A stretch of 15,972 bases of DNA from CAZAGD01 sp049699975 (GTDB lineage: Bacteria; Desulfobacterota; SM23-61): positions 1-15,972 of the forward strand of contig JBNAWB010000070.1 of the NCBI GenBank assembly GCA_049699975.1. Reading direction: 5' to 3'. The notes under the pieces were generated by a model that was not told where the DNA came from, searched no databases, and saw only the letters and a program-made list of their open reading frames with translations. The position numbers and the translations under genes are program-made. Below, in pieces: positions 1-6,338 of the stretch (position 1 is the stretch's first letter; each line of letters begins with the position of its first letter).

Positions 1-870
1 AAATTTTTCAATCCTTTCTGTAATTTCATAAAAAGCTTTTGCCGCCGGAGAATTAGGGTTGGCCGCCACAAACGGCTTACCTTGATCACAATTTTGGACG
101 ATTTCTGGATCTAAAGGAATGCGCCCCAAAAAAGGCACTTTAAGTTCAAGAGCAGCCTTTTCGCCTCCGCCGACTTTAAAGAGATTAATTTCTTTCCCGC
201 AATGAGGGCAGAGAAAACCGCTCATATTTTCCACAATTCCTACTACCGGTACGTGCACCATTTGGCTGAAAACTACTGCTTTTCGAGAATCCAAAAGAGC
301 AACTTCCTGGGGAGTGGTCACAATAATTGACCCATCAACTTGGCCAATTAGATGCGCTATGGAAAGAGGTTCATCGCCGGTTCCCGGCGGCAAATCCACA
401 ATTAGATAATCCAATTCTCCCCATTCCACTTCTCCTAAAAATTGTTGAAAAACACCATGTTTTAATGGCCCTCGCCAAACTACGGGAGAATCAGCGTGTG
501 GTAAAAGAAACGCCATAGAAAGAACTTTTAAATTCGGATATAGCGGAACAGGAAGCATCCCTTGGGCAGTGCCGATCAATTTAGCTTGATCGAGTCCTAA
601 CATTTTGGGAATATTAGGCCCATGAACATCCGCATCCAAAATGCCCACTTCATATCCTTTGCGGGCAAAACTCACCGCCAAATTAGCAGCTACCGTACTT
701 TTCCCAACTCCTCCTTTGCCGCTCATAACCATGAGTTTATGCTCGATGTGACTCAGCTTCTCCCGCATCATTTTTTCTCGATGGGCTTGTTTTTCCTCTT
801 CCGAACACTTGTTAGCTTGATGACATGATTGACATTCTTGCTTTAAATCACATTTCTCTTTCGCACTCAT
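1..870 (-). CDS. mrp: Mrp/NBP35-family P-loop ATPase, 3' end cut by window
   Basis: Reading the minus strand from ATG at 868-870 gives 290 codons with no stop before the window edge, so the C-terminal end is missing. The start has a good Shine-Dalgarno (AGGAG, 5 nt upstream). Visible in the protein: a deviant Walker A GKGGVGKST at about residues 51-59, a switch/Walker B segment VDLPPGTGD, and a CPHC pair typical of Mrp/ApbC/NBP35 proteins. The N-terminus adds a cysteine set C7-x5-C13-x2-C16-x5-C22, like the N-terminal cluster-binding region of NBP35 proteins. Family knowledge: these cytosolic ATPases carry or insert Fe-S clusters. It is the last visible gene of the NifX-MinD operon, 113 bp after the preceding gene. 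In Desulfovibrio vulgaris an Mrp-type protein (DVU2109) belongs to the Orp complex; assignment to that role is inference from context. Confidence 0.93.
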   Translation of the reverse strand, partial: MSAKEKCDLKQECQSCHQANKCSEEEKQAHREKMMREKLSHIEHKLMVMSGKGGVGKSTVAANLAVSFARKGYEVGILDADVHGPNIPKMLGLDQAKLIGTAQGMLPVPLYPNLKVLSMAFLLPHADSPVVWRGPLKHGVFQQFLGEVEWGELDYLIVDLPPGTGDEPLSIAHLIGQVDGSIIVTTPQEVALLDSRKAVVFSQMVHVPVVGIVENMSGFLCPHCGKEINLFKVGGGEKAALELKVPFLGRIPLDPEIVQNCDQGKPFVAANPNSPAAKAFYEITERIEKF

Positions 871-909
871 TGTTTCTCCTAATATTCAGTCTAATTCTCT
901 CTCACCCCT

Positions 910-943
910 GCCCTGGGGAGTATCAAAGTTTACTCCCCAGAGC
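910..943 (-). other. Strong stem-loop in the mrp leader
   Basis: In the 113-bp gap before mrp, CTGGGGAGTA (913-922) and TACTCCCCAG (931-940) form a perfect 10-bp stem around an 8-nt loop. In the minus-strand RNA three further pairs, one of them G-U, extend it to 13 bp. No U-tract follows in the minus direction, so it is not a standard intrinsic terminator. An attenuator, an RNA-stability element or a processing site separating mrp from the upstream genes are all possible. Confidence 0.6.
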
Positions 944-983
944 AAGCCCTCTCCTCTTCCTTCCTTTTTAATGTTAACCTTCC

Positions 984-1871
984 TTAAACCATCGCCGATA
1001 TACGTTCTGCCTGGTAATTCCACACTTGCCCGATGTACTTCCATATCTTTTCAATTTCCAAACTGACCGAATTCGCCGCATATTCTATTACTGTCTGCCC
1101 TTTAATCATGGCTTTGGTCACCACAGGATCAAAAGGAATCTCGCTGATTACTGATGTTCCCTGCTCTTGGCAGAATTTTTTTATTTTCCTGGTATTGGCA
1201 AGATTAATATCAGCTTTATTGATACATACCCAAGCTGGGATATTAAAATGGCCACAGAGATTTAAGATTCTTTGCATATCGTGGATTCCGGAAAGAGATG
1301 GTTCGGTGACTACTAAAGCCGCATCCACTCCCCCCAAAGAAGCAATTACGGGGCAGCCGATTCCCGGAGGTCCATCAATAAGCACCAGGGCATAATTTTT
1401 TTCTTGGGCAATCTTAATCGCCTCTTTCCTTACCAAAGTCACTAATTTCCCCGAATTTTCTTGAGCTACCCCAAGTTGAGCATGGATCATTGGCCCAAAG
1501 CGCGTTTGGGAAATAAACCATTCCCCACTTTGCACCTCTGGAAGAGTTATGGCCGCCCGAGGACAAATGAAATAGCAAACACCACAACCTTCACAAGCTA
1601 TAGGATCAACCTGCAGATTGGAAATGGCTCCAAAGCGACATGCCTGGACGCACTTTTGGCAACCATCGCATTTCTGGATATCGATAACTGCCTTTTTACC
1701 CGCCATAAAGTTTTCTCGCCGCTGTATTTGCGGTTGCAGGAGAAGATGTAAATCAGCAGCATCCACATCGGCATCAACGAGCACGGCCTGCTTAGCTAAA
1801 GCGGCCAAAGCAGCCATAATAGTCGTCTTTCCTGTTCCTCCTTTGCCACTTATAACTGTAAGCTGCTTCAT
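984..1871 (-). CDS. MinD-superfamily ATPase with inserted 2[4Fe-4S] ferredoxin (Orp type)
   Basis: 295 aa. The protein starts with a MinD-type Walker A (SGKGGTGKTT, residues 8-17) and DADVDAAD near residue 33. It is then interrupted by a bacterial ferredoxin insert with two cysteine sets, C68/C71/C74/C78 and C93/C96/C99/C103, followed by the rest of the ATPase fold including LIDGPPGIGCP. This is the COG1149 architecture, which occurs in adjacent pairs in anaerobes; the pair DVU2103/DVU2104 is part of the D. vulgaris Orp complex. The start overlaps the end of the NifU-type gene by ATGA, with GAAGG 6 nt upstream, so translation is probably coupled. Likely role (inference): ATP-dependent electron or cluster delivery to the NifX-type proteins of the operon, in the cytoplasm. 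The closest alternative is a general MinD-like Fe-S carrier. Confidence 0.95.
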   Translation of the reverse strand: MKQLTVISGKGGTGKTTIMAALAALAKQAVLVDADVDAADLHLLLQPQIQRRENFMAGKKAVIDIQKCDGCQKCVQACRFGAISNLQVDPIACEGCGVCYFICPRAAITLPEVQSGEWFISQTRFGPMIHAQLGVAQENSGKLVTLVRKEAIKIAQEKNYALVLIDGPPGIGCPVIASLGGVDAALVVTEPSLSGIHDMQRILNLCGHFNIPAWVCINKADINLANTRKIKKFCQEQGTSVISEIPFDPVVTKAMIKGQTVIEYAANSVSLEIEKIWKYIGQVWNYQAERISAMV

Positions 1872-2419
1872 GATTGACCTTCTTCACAGCTACCGTCACA
1901 AGTGTGGGGTTGAAAAATAAAATTGAGCTGCCCTTTCATCTCTTCATATTCCTCTTCGTCCTTCACTATTCCTTGGCGGATAAGGTACCTCTTAAAGAGG
2001 TAATCAGCTATGGCTTGTTGCAAAGCTTGGAGACCAAGGAGCGAACAATGTTGCTTTCGGCGGGGTAACCCCCCTAAAGCCTCAATGATGTCACCATCAG
2101 TAAGGGAGAGGGCTTCCTGGATAGTCTTCCCCGTGGCCAATTCCGTCATGACGCTGGAAGTGGCTATTGCTCCCGCACAGCCATGGATCAAAAATTTTAC
2201 TTCCACCAACCGGTCTTCTTTTTCATCTACGCGAATGGTAACTTCGATATAATCTCCACAGCTTGGATCGCCAAAAGTTCCCTTACCGCTCGGTTTTTCT
2301 ATTTGCCCCACATTACGCGGGTGCTGGAAATGCTCTAAAGCCTTAGCCGTATAAACAATTGGTTCATAAAAACTTATTTCTTCATCTTCTTTTTTCTTAT
2401 ATAGTTCTTTCCAATCCAT
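1868..2419 (-). CDS. NifU/IscU-type Fe-S cluster scaffold protein
   Basis: 183 aa. The IscU/NifU N-domain fold is clear: HPRNVG near residue 33, GDPSCGD with C54 and D56, HGCAGAIATSS with C81, and KQHCSLL with C125. All three cluster-ligand cysteines and the conserved Asp are present. It has about 20 extra residues at the N-terminus and a charged C-terminal extension ending in a CDGSC pair (C174, C178). The NifU central ferredoxin and C-terminal NfuA-like domains are absent, so it is a scaffold only. The start overlaps the upstream MinD gene by 23 bp and has GGAG 5 nt before the ATG; its stop overlaps the next MinD start. No cysteine desulfurase lies in the window. Family role: assembly of [2Fe-2S]/[4Fe-4S] clusters. 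Its place between two MinD/ferredoxin genes suggests a dedicated scaffold for this operon (inference). Confidence 0.94.
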   Translation of the reverse strand: MDWKELYKKKEDEEISFYEPIVYTAKALEHFQHPRNVGQIEKPSGKGTFGDPSCGDYIEVTIRVDEKEDRLVEVKFLIHGCAGAIATSSVMTELATGKTIQEALSLTDGDIIEALGGLPRRKQHCSLLGLQALQQAIADYLFKRYLIRQGIVKDEEEYEEMKGQLNFIFQPHTCDGSCEEGQS

Positions 2420-3263
2420 GGCCTCTCCGTTTATTAATCGCTCTTTCTATTTGGGCAAATAGATTCAAAAACAAATCTCTATATTGAGGCAATTCCTTAA
2501 CCACTATCTTCCCTTGCGCATAAACTTCGGCAATCTGCCGATCATAGGGAAGAGTACCCAAAATAGGAATTCCTTTCTGCTGGCAATACTCCTTAATGCT
2601 TCCATTTCCCAAATCTTCGCGATTTATAAAAACACCACAGGGCAAATTTAAAACTCTCACCATTTCTACTGCTAATCTCAGATCATTAAGCCCAAAGGGC
2701 GTATCTTCCGTAACCAATAGGCAAAAATCACTTCCGCGTACTCCTTCAATTACTGGACAAGAAGTACCCGGGGAGCAATCGATAATCACTGTCTTTTCTT
2801 TGTCCATTAGCTCTTTTTCCTTCCTGATAATTGGGGTAGCCATAGGTTCACCAACATTTAAAACTCCCTGAATAAAAGAAAGACCATTAAATTCCCCTTC
2901 TTGAATATGGCCAATTTCCCGGGGATTTTCCGAAATAGCTTGCGTGGGACAAAAAAGAGTACATCCCCCACACCCATGACAAATTTCTGGGAAAATCAGT
3001 ACCTGTTCTTTGATGACTGCTATAGCATTGAACTGGCAAACTTCGGCGCATTTACCACAGTGAAGGCATTTTGTCTCATCTACCTGCGGCACAGGTAAAC
3101 AAACAGAAATTCTTCTCCTCTCCTGGAAGGGAAGAAATAAATGTATATTGGGCTCTTCCACATCACAATCCAGCAGTTGGACATTTTTTAAGGATAGCGC
3201 CAGATTTAAAGCTATAGTGGTCTTCCCAGTACCACCTTTTCCGCTCGCTATTGAAATAATCAT
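2397..3263 (-). CDS. MinD-superfamily ATPase with inserted 2[4Fe-4S] ferredoxin, second copy
   Basis: 288 aa. Walker A SGKGGTGKTT at residues 7-16 and DCDVEEPNIH near 32-41 are followed by a ferredoxin insert with C66/C69/C72/C76 and C95/C98/C101/C105, then VIIDCSPGTSCP. It is the same architecture as the MinD gene two positions downstream but clearly diverged from it, as in the paired Orp ATPases, which probably work together (inference). The ATG has AGGGA about 6 nt upstream. The gene lies 78 bp after the NifX-type gene and its 3' end overlaps the NifU-type gene by 23 bp. Confidence 0.95.
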   Translation of the reverse strand: MIISIASGKGGTGKTTIALNLALSLKNVQLLDCDVEEPNIHLFLPFQERRRISVCLPVPQVDETKCLHCGKCAEVCQFNAIAVIKEQVLIFPEICHGCGGCTLFCPTQAISENPREIGHIQEGEFNGLSFIQGVLNVGEPMATPIIRKEKELMDKEKTVIIDCSPGTSCPVIEGVRGSDFCLLVTEDTPFGLNDLRLAVEMVRVLNLPCGVFINREDLGNGSIKEYCQQKGIPILGTLPYDRQIAEVYAQGKIVVKELPQYRDLFLNLFAQIERAINKRRGHGLERTI

Positions 3264-3341
3264 GGAGATCCCTTTAAGATTTCTGAAAGCAGATTAAGGA
3301 ACGTCGTCCGCTCCTTGCTTTTAACTGCTTGCTCCGCGCCT

Positions 3342-3719
3342 TCATTTATGCCCGCAGCTTTCCGGATGATCATGATGGCAAGCTCCCGCACCCCGCAATT
3401 CTCCACGCAAGTAGGCGGCCAAAACATCTTTAATTTTACCAAAGGCATCCGTCACCGCCTCAATTCCATACCCGTCAAAAAATTCGATCGCTCGTGGTCC
3501 CATGCCGCCAGCAATCATTACATCCGCCTTTTGAGAATGGATGAACTCCGGAACTTTTCCCGGCACATGATTCCCGAAATACGGGTTATCGATAACCTGC
3601 CAATTCTTAACAACTCCATTCTCTACCTCCAAAAATGTGTAGTAAGGACAGCGTCCAAAGTGCATACTCACTTCGCCTTCTAAACCCAATTTGTCCTCAC
3701 TGGCAAAAGCAATGCGCAT
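3342..3719 (-). CDS. NifX/NifB-family cofactor-binding protein, likely the orange protein (ORP) homologue
   Basis: 125 aa from the chosen start. An upstream in-frame start at 3767 would overlap the neighbouring gene, whereas the ATG at 3717-3719 has an excellent AAGGAGG 5 nt upstream. The protein begins MRIAFASED and has the family features: an N-terminal beta strand, the SMHFGRCPYYTF segment, and MIAGGMGPRAIEFF in the middle. This is the dinitrogenase iron-molybdenum-cofactor-binding (MTH1175/COG1433) fold. The C-terminal tail is rich in Cys and His (CHHDHPESCGHK), a plausible metal-binding end. In Desulfovibrio the homologous orange protein binds a mixed Mo-Cu sulfide cluster; a matching ligand here is inferred, not seen. 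It lies 29 bp after the first gene of the operon. Confidence 0.9.
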   Translation of the reverse strand: MRIAFASEDKLGLEGEVSMHFGRCPYYTFLEVENGVVKNWQVIDNPYFGNHVPGKVPEFIHSQKADVMIAGGMGPRAIEFFDGYGIEAVTDAFGKIKDVLAAYLRGELRGAGACHHDHPESCGHK

Positions 3720-3748
3720 AAAATCCTCCTTTATTATGAAATATAAAC

Positions 3749-4129
3749 TTAGATTTTTCTTCGCCAATATGGATGAGCCCAGCGATGCCGTCTTCGGCCA
3801 CAGCCGGGATAAACGACCATGCCCGGCTGTAACTTCCCTTTCAAAAAAGTCTGCAATGCTTTTTCTGCTTCCCCAGCCACCCAGGGAATAACTTCAATTT
3901 TTTGGCTCCTCAACATTCTTTCAGAATTGCCGTCGATTCCCCCGCAGATTAGAGTGCGCACTTGCCACTCCTTCATCTTTTCTAAACGCTCCCATAAATT
4001 CCAGGAGCTCAACGGAATTTCTGCTCGTTCTATAACCCTCCCGTTTTGCAAAGTAAATATTAAAAGCGCCGGCGCAAAATCAAAACGCGGTGAAACGCGC
4101 GGGCCAAATATGGGAATCGCTACTTTCAT
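3749..4129 (-). CDS. NifX/NifB-family cofactor-binding protein, first gene of the operon
   Basis: 126 aa from the second ATG (4127-4129). An in-frame ATG six bases upstream (4133-4135) leaves no room for the AGGTG at 4137-4141, whereas the chosen start sits 7 nt from it. The protein opens with MKVAIPIFGPRVSPRFDFA, carries LICGGIDGNSERML in the middle, and ends in an Arg/His/Trp-rich basic tail, unlike the Cys/His tail of its neighbour. It belongs to the same COG1433 fold as the next gene but is strongly diverged. In the Orp system of D. vulgaris the orange-protein gene is also accompanied by small partner genes; which partner this matches cannot be told from sequence alone. It is the promoter-proximal gene behind the sigma54 site. 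Confidence 0.88.
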   Translation of the reverse strand: MKVAIPIFGPRVSPRFDFAPALLIFTLQNGRVIERAEIPLSSWNLWERLEKMKEWQVRTLICGGIDGNSERMLRSQKIEVIPWVAGEAEKALQTFLKGKLQPGMVVYPGCGRRRHRWAHPYWRRKI

Positions 4130-4149
4130 AAGCATTCACCTAAATAAAA

Positions 4150-4165
4150 AGCAAATCATATGCCA
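4150..4165 (-). promoter_or_regulatory. Sigma54 (-24/-12) promoter for the Orp-like operon
   Basis: On the minus strand TGGCATATGATTTGCT has the GG and GC doublets at exactly the canonical spacing of the consensus TGGCACG-N4-TTGCW, with one visible departure in each half of the -24 hexamer extension (CAT A instead of CAC G). It points at the NifX-type gene, and a sigma54 activator is encoded divergently about 200 bp away. Predicted +1 is near 4139, which would leave only a few bases of leader and cut into the AGGTG. Either the start site is 2-3 bases upstream or translation begins almost leaderless. Confidence 0.7.
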
Positions 4166-4175
4166 TAGACCTCAT

Positions 4176-4299
4176 AATATGAAATATTTAATTATTTTAA
4201 GGCGTTATATTAAAAAGAGGAGCAGTAATTTTATTTATTTCTTGAGCTTGTTTTTCATTTATGAAATTAAAGATTGAAATATATTGCGAATATGAAATA
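4176..4299. promoter_or_regulatory. Repeated ATGAAAT motifs in the divergent control region
   Basis: AATATGAAATA occurs at 4176-4186 and again at 4289-4299. A related copy at 4253-4266 forms a perfect inverted repeat, TTTCAT-TT-ATGAAA, and the first copy lies in AATAT-GAA-ATATT. They lie upstream of the -24/-12 promoter (second copy about 125 bp away), where enhancer sites of sigma54 activators are usually found. The region is very AT-rich, so chance similarity is a real alternative. Confidence 0.35.
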
Positions 4300-4373
4300 A
4301 TAGCTATTAGAAGCAGGTGAAGCCATAAATTTCTGCCAAAAATTTAAAGCAAAGCGCTTTATAAAAAGGAACA

Positions 4374-5726
4374 ATGCCCAAGAAAAATAAAGAAATATTC
4401 CAACTACCCATCATTCTGGAAAGTATTGCCGATGGCGTCTTTACTATTGATCGCGAATGGCGGATAACATCATTCAATCGGGCGGCCGAGCGGATCACGG
4501 GCATTCCCCGGCAAAAAGCAATTGGCCAAAAATGTTTTGATGTATTTCATGCTAACATTTGCCAAAATTCTTGTGCCCTCAAACAAACTTTGGAGACCGG
4601 CCAAGAAATTATCGACCTGCCCGTCGATATTCTCAATAGTGGGGGAGAAACAATACCAATTAGCATTAGTACGGCGGTCTTGCGCGATAGCAAAGGAAGG
4701 GTGATCGGCGGAGTAGAAACTTTCCGTGATCTTTCGGCTATAGAAACTTTACGGCGGGAGCTTCTAAAACAATATACCATAGGCGATATCGTGAGCAAGA
4801 ATCCGCAGATGTTAAAGATCCTCTCTTTACTACCCAGTATTGCGGAGAGTAACAGCACGGTCCTCATCCAAGGCCCAAGCGGTTCCGGAAAAGAGCTGCT
4901 GGCGCGAGCCATTCATTCTCTAAGCTCCCGTAAAAATGGACCTTATGTAGCTGTAAGCTGTGCTGCCCTTCCGGATACCCTTTTAGAATCAGAGCTTTTT
5001 GGGTACGTAAAGGGAGCTTTTACTGATGCGCGGCGGGACAAGCCAGGACGAGTGGCTATGGCGGAAAAAGGGACTTTATTCTTGGATGAAATAGGAGATA
5101 TCTCGCCTGCGCTGCAGGTAAAATTATTGCGTTTTCTCCAAGAAAAAGAATATGAACCTTTAGGCGCCACTAAGTCGCTGAAAGCTGATGTGCGCATCAT
5201 CGCGGCTACTAATAAAAATTTATCCCGCTTAGTAGAACAAGGATTATTTCGAGAAGATTTATATTATCGGCTAAATGTAATTAAAATCGAGCTGCCCCCG
5301 TTGAAAGAGCGGCGAGAAGATATTCCTTTATTGGTGGAACACTTTCTTAAACGCTTCAATTTGAAGATGAATAAACGCCTAATCTCAGTCTCTCCGGAAG
5401 TTATGGATTTATTCATGCGCTATGAGTTTCCGGGAAATATTCGCGAGCTGGAAAATGCTATCGAACATGCCTTTGTCGTATGTAATAGTTCACAGATAAG
5501 ATTGGAGGATTTACCGGCGGAGTTAGTGTCCTCGGTGCGCAACCAGCCTGCCTCCTTGGCCGAAGATAAACATCCCCTCCAGCTCGCCGAATGGGAAGCC
5601 ATCCAGAGGGTCTTGCAAAAACATGGCGGCAGTCGTAAAAAGGCGGCCGCCGAATTAGGGATTTCCGTAGTCACTTTGTGGCGAAAAATTAAAACCCACT
5701 CAGGTAATTTGGCTTCGCCAAAATAA
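4374..5726 (+). CDS. PAS-AAA+-Fis sigma54-dependent transcriptional activator of the Orp-like operon
   Basis: 450 aa; ATG with AAGGA 5 nt upstream. Domains: a PAS sensor at about residues 8-122 with a cysteine cluster C54, C63, C67; an AAA+ sigma54-interaction domain at about 135-370 with Walker A GPSGSGKE (167-174), Walker B TLFLDE (234-239) and the arginine-finger region FREDLYYRLNV; and a Fis-type helix-turn-helix at the C-terminus (GSRKKAAAELGISVVTLWRK). The sigma54-contact loop reads GAFTDA (214-219) instead of GAFTGA. There is no receiver domain, so the signal probably enters through the PAS cysteines (redox, metal or Fe-S; inference). Position and divergence match DVU2106, the activator of the orp operons in D. 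vulgaris. Its stop lies 1 bp from the stop of the convergent methyltransferase, with no terminator between. Confidence 0.95.
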   Translation: MPKKNKEIFQLPIILESIADGVFTIDREWRITSFNRAAERITGIPRQKAIGQKCFDVFHANICQNSCALKQTLETGQEIIDLPVDILNSGGETIPISISTAVLRDSKGRVIGGVETFRDLSAIETLRRELLKQYTIGDIVSKNPQMLKILSLLPSIAESNSTVLIQGPSGSGKELLARAIHSLSSRKNGPYVAVSCAALPDTLLESELFGYVKGAFTDARRDKPGRVAMAEKGTLFLDEIGDISPALQVKLLRFLQEKEYEPLGATKSLKADVRIIAATNKNLSRLVEQGLFREDLYYRLNVIKIELPPLKERREDIPLLVEHFLKRFNLKMNKRLISVSPEVMDLFMRYEFPGNIRELENAIEHAFVVCNSSQIRLEDLPAELVSSVRNQPASLAEDKHPLQLAEWEAIQRVLQKHGGSRKKAAAELGISVVTLWRKIKTHSGNLASPK

Positions 5727-5727
5727 G

Positions 5728-6327
5728 TTAGCCCACCTTCACCCCTTCGCATAAATAGCATCTGGGACGATCAATTAAGCGGGTTAAGCGTAAGCCCGAC
5801 TGCTCGAAAAGAGTGCTCATTTCCGCTGCCTCCGGTAGAAAATCTTTAGATACGGGGGCGATTCCTTGATGACGCTCTTTAAGTTCGGTACTGCTCAGGG
5901 CATGAGCAATGATCAAGGTGCCCTTATTTTTTAATACCCGCACCATCTCTTTTAAGGCTTTGAGTTTATCCGCAAAGTGCGGAAAAGCACCGAAACAAAC
6001 TATATGGTCAAAAAAATCTTGAGGATAAGGCAAAGATTCTACCTCAGCCAATTCAAAAGTTACTCGCGATTCTTCGGAGAATTTCTGCTTACCAACTTTT
6101 ATCATTTCCTCAGCAAAATCAATGGCCCAAATTTTACCCTTTTCCCCGATAGCTTGCAGGAGAAAGGGAATTATTCCGCCTGTGCCCGCTCCCACATCGA
6201 GGATTTTAGAAGAAGGGGTAAGCTGGAAAAGAGCAACTAGGTGGGGTAAATATTGTAATAACTCGGGGGTATAAAATCTTTGATCCCACGTCGCCGCCAT
6301 TTCATTAAAAAATTGTTTTTTATCCAT
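5728..6327 (-). CDS. Class I SAM-dependent methyltransferase
   Basis: 199 aa from the ATG at 6325-6327, which has GGAG 6 nt upstream. In-frame ATGs at 6331-6333 and 6337-6339 are possible, and the last overlaps the receptor stop as TAATG. Motif I is ILDVGAGTGG at about residues 42-51, the acidic end of beta2 is AIDFAEEM, and DHIVCFGAFPHF matches the beta4 region; this is the ubiE/Methyltransf_11-like Rossmann fold. It ends in RPRCYLCEG, giving two cysteines. The substrate is unknown. It is co-transcribed with the TonB receptor gene, so it may modify the ligand that the receptor imports or act on it after uptake (inference). Confidence 0.88.
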   Translation of the reverse strand: MDKKQFFNEMAATWDQRFYTPELLQYLPHLVALFQLTPSSKILDVGAGTGGIIPFLLQAIGEKGKIWAIDFAEEMIKVGKQKFSEESRVTFELAEVESLPYPQDFFDHIVCFGAFPHFADKLKALKEMVRVLKNKGTLIIAHALSSTELKERHQGIAPVSKDFLPEAAEMSTLFEQSGLRLTRLIDRPRCYLCEGVKVG

Positions 6328-6338
6328 TCCCATCTCCA

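Noticed and set aside
622..828. Plus-strand open frames opposite the Mrp gene (also at 327-518).
   Set aside because: They are antisense shadows of the well-supported Mrp coding frame.
3260..3448. A 62-codon minus-strand open frame overlapping the NifX-type gene and touching the MinD start as ATGA.
   Set aside because: It overlaps most of a well-supported gene's 3' end in another frame, has no recognisable motif and no Shine-Dalgarno; the ATGA contact is probably chance.
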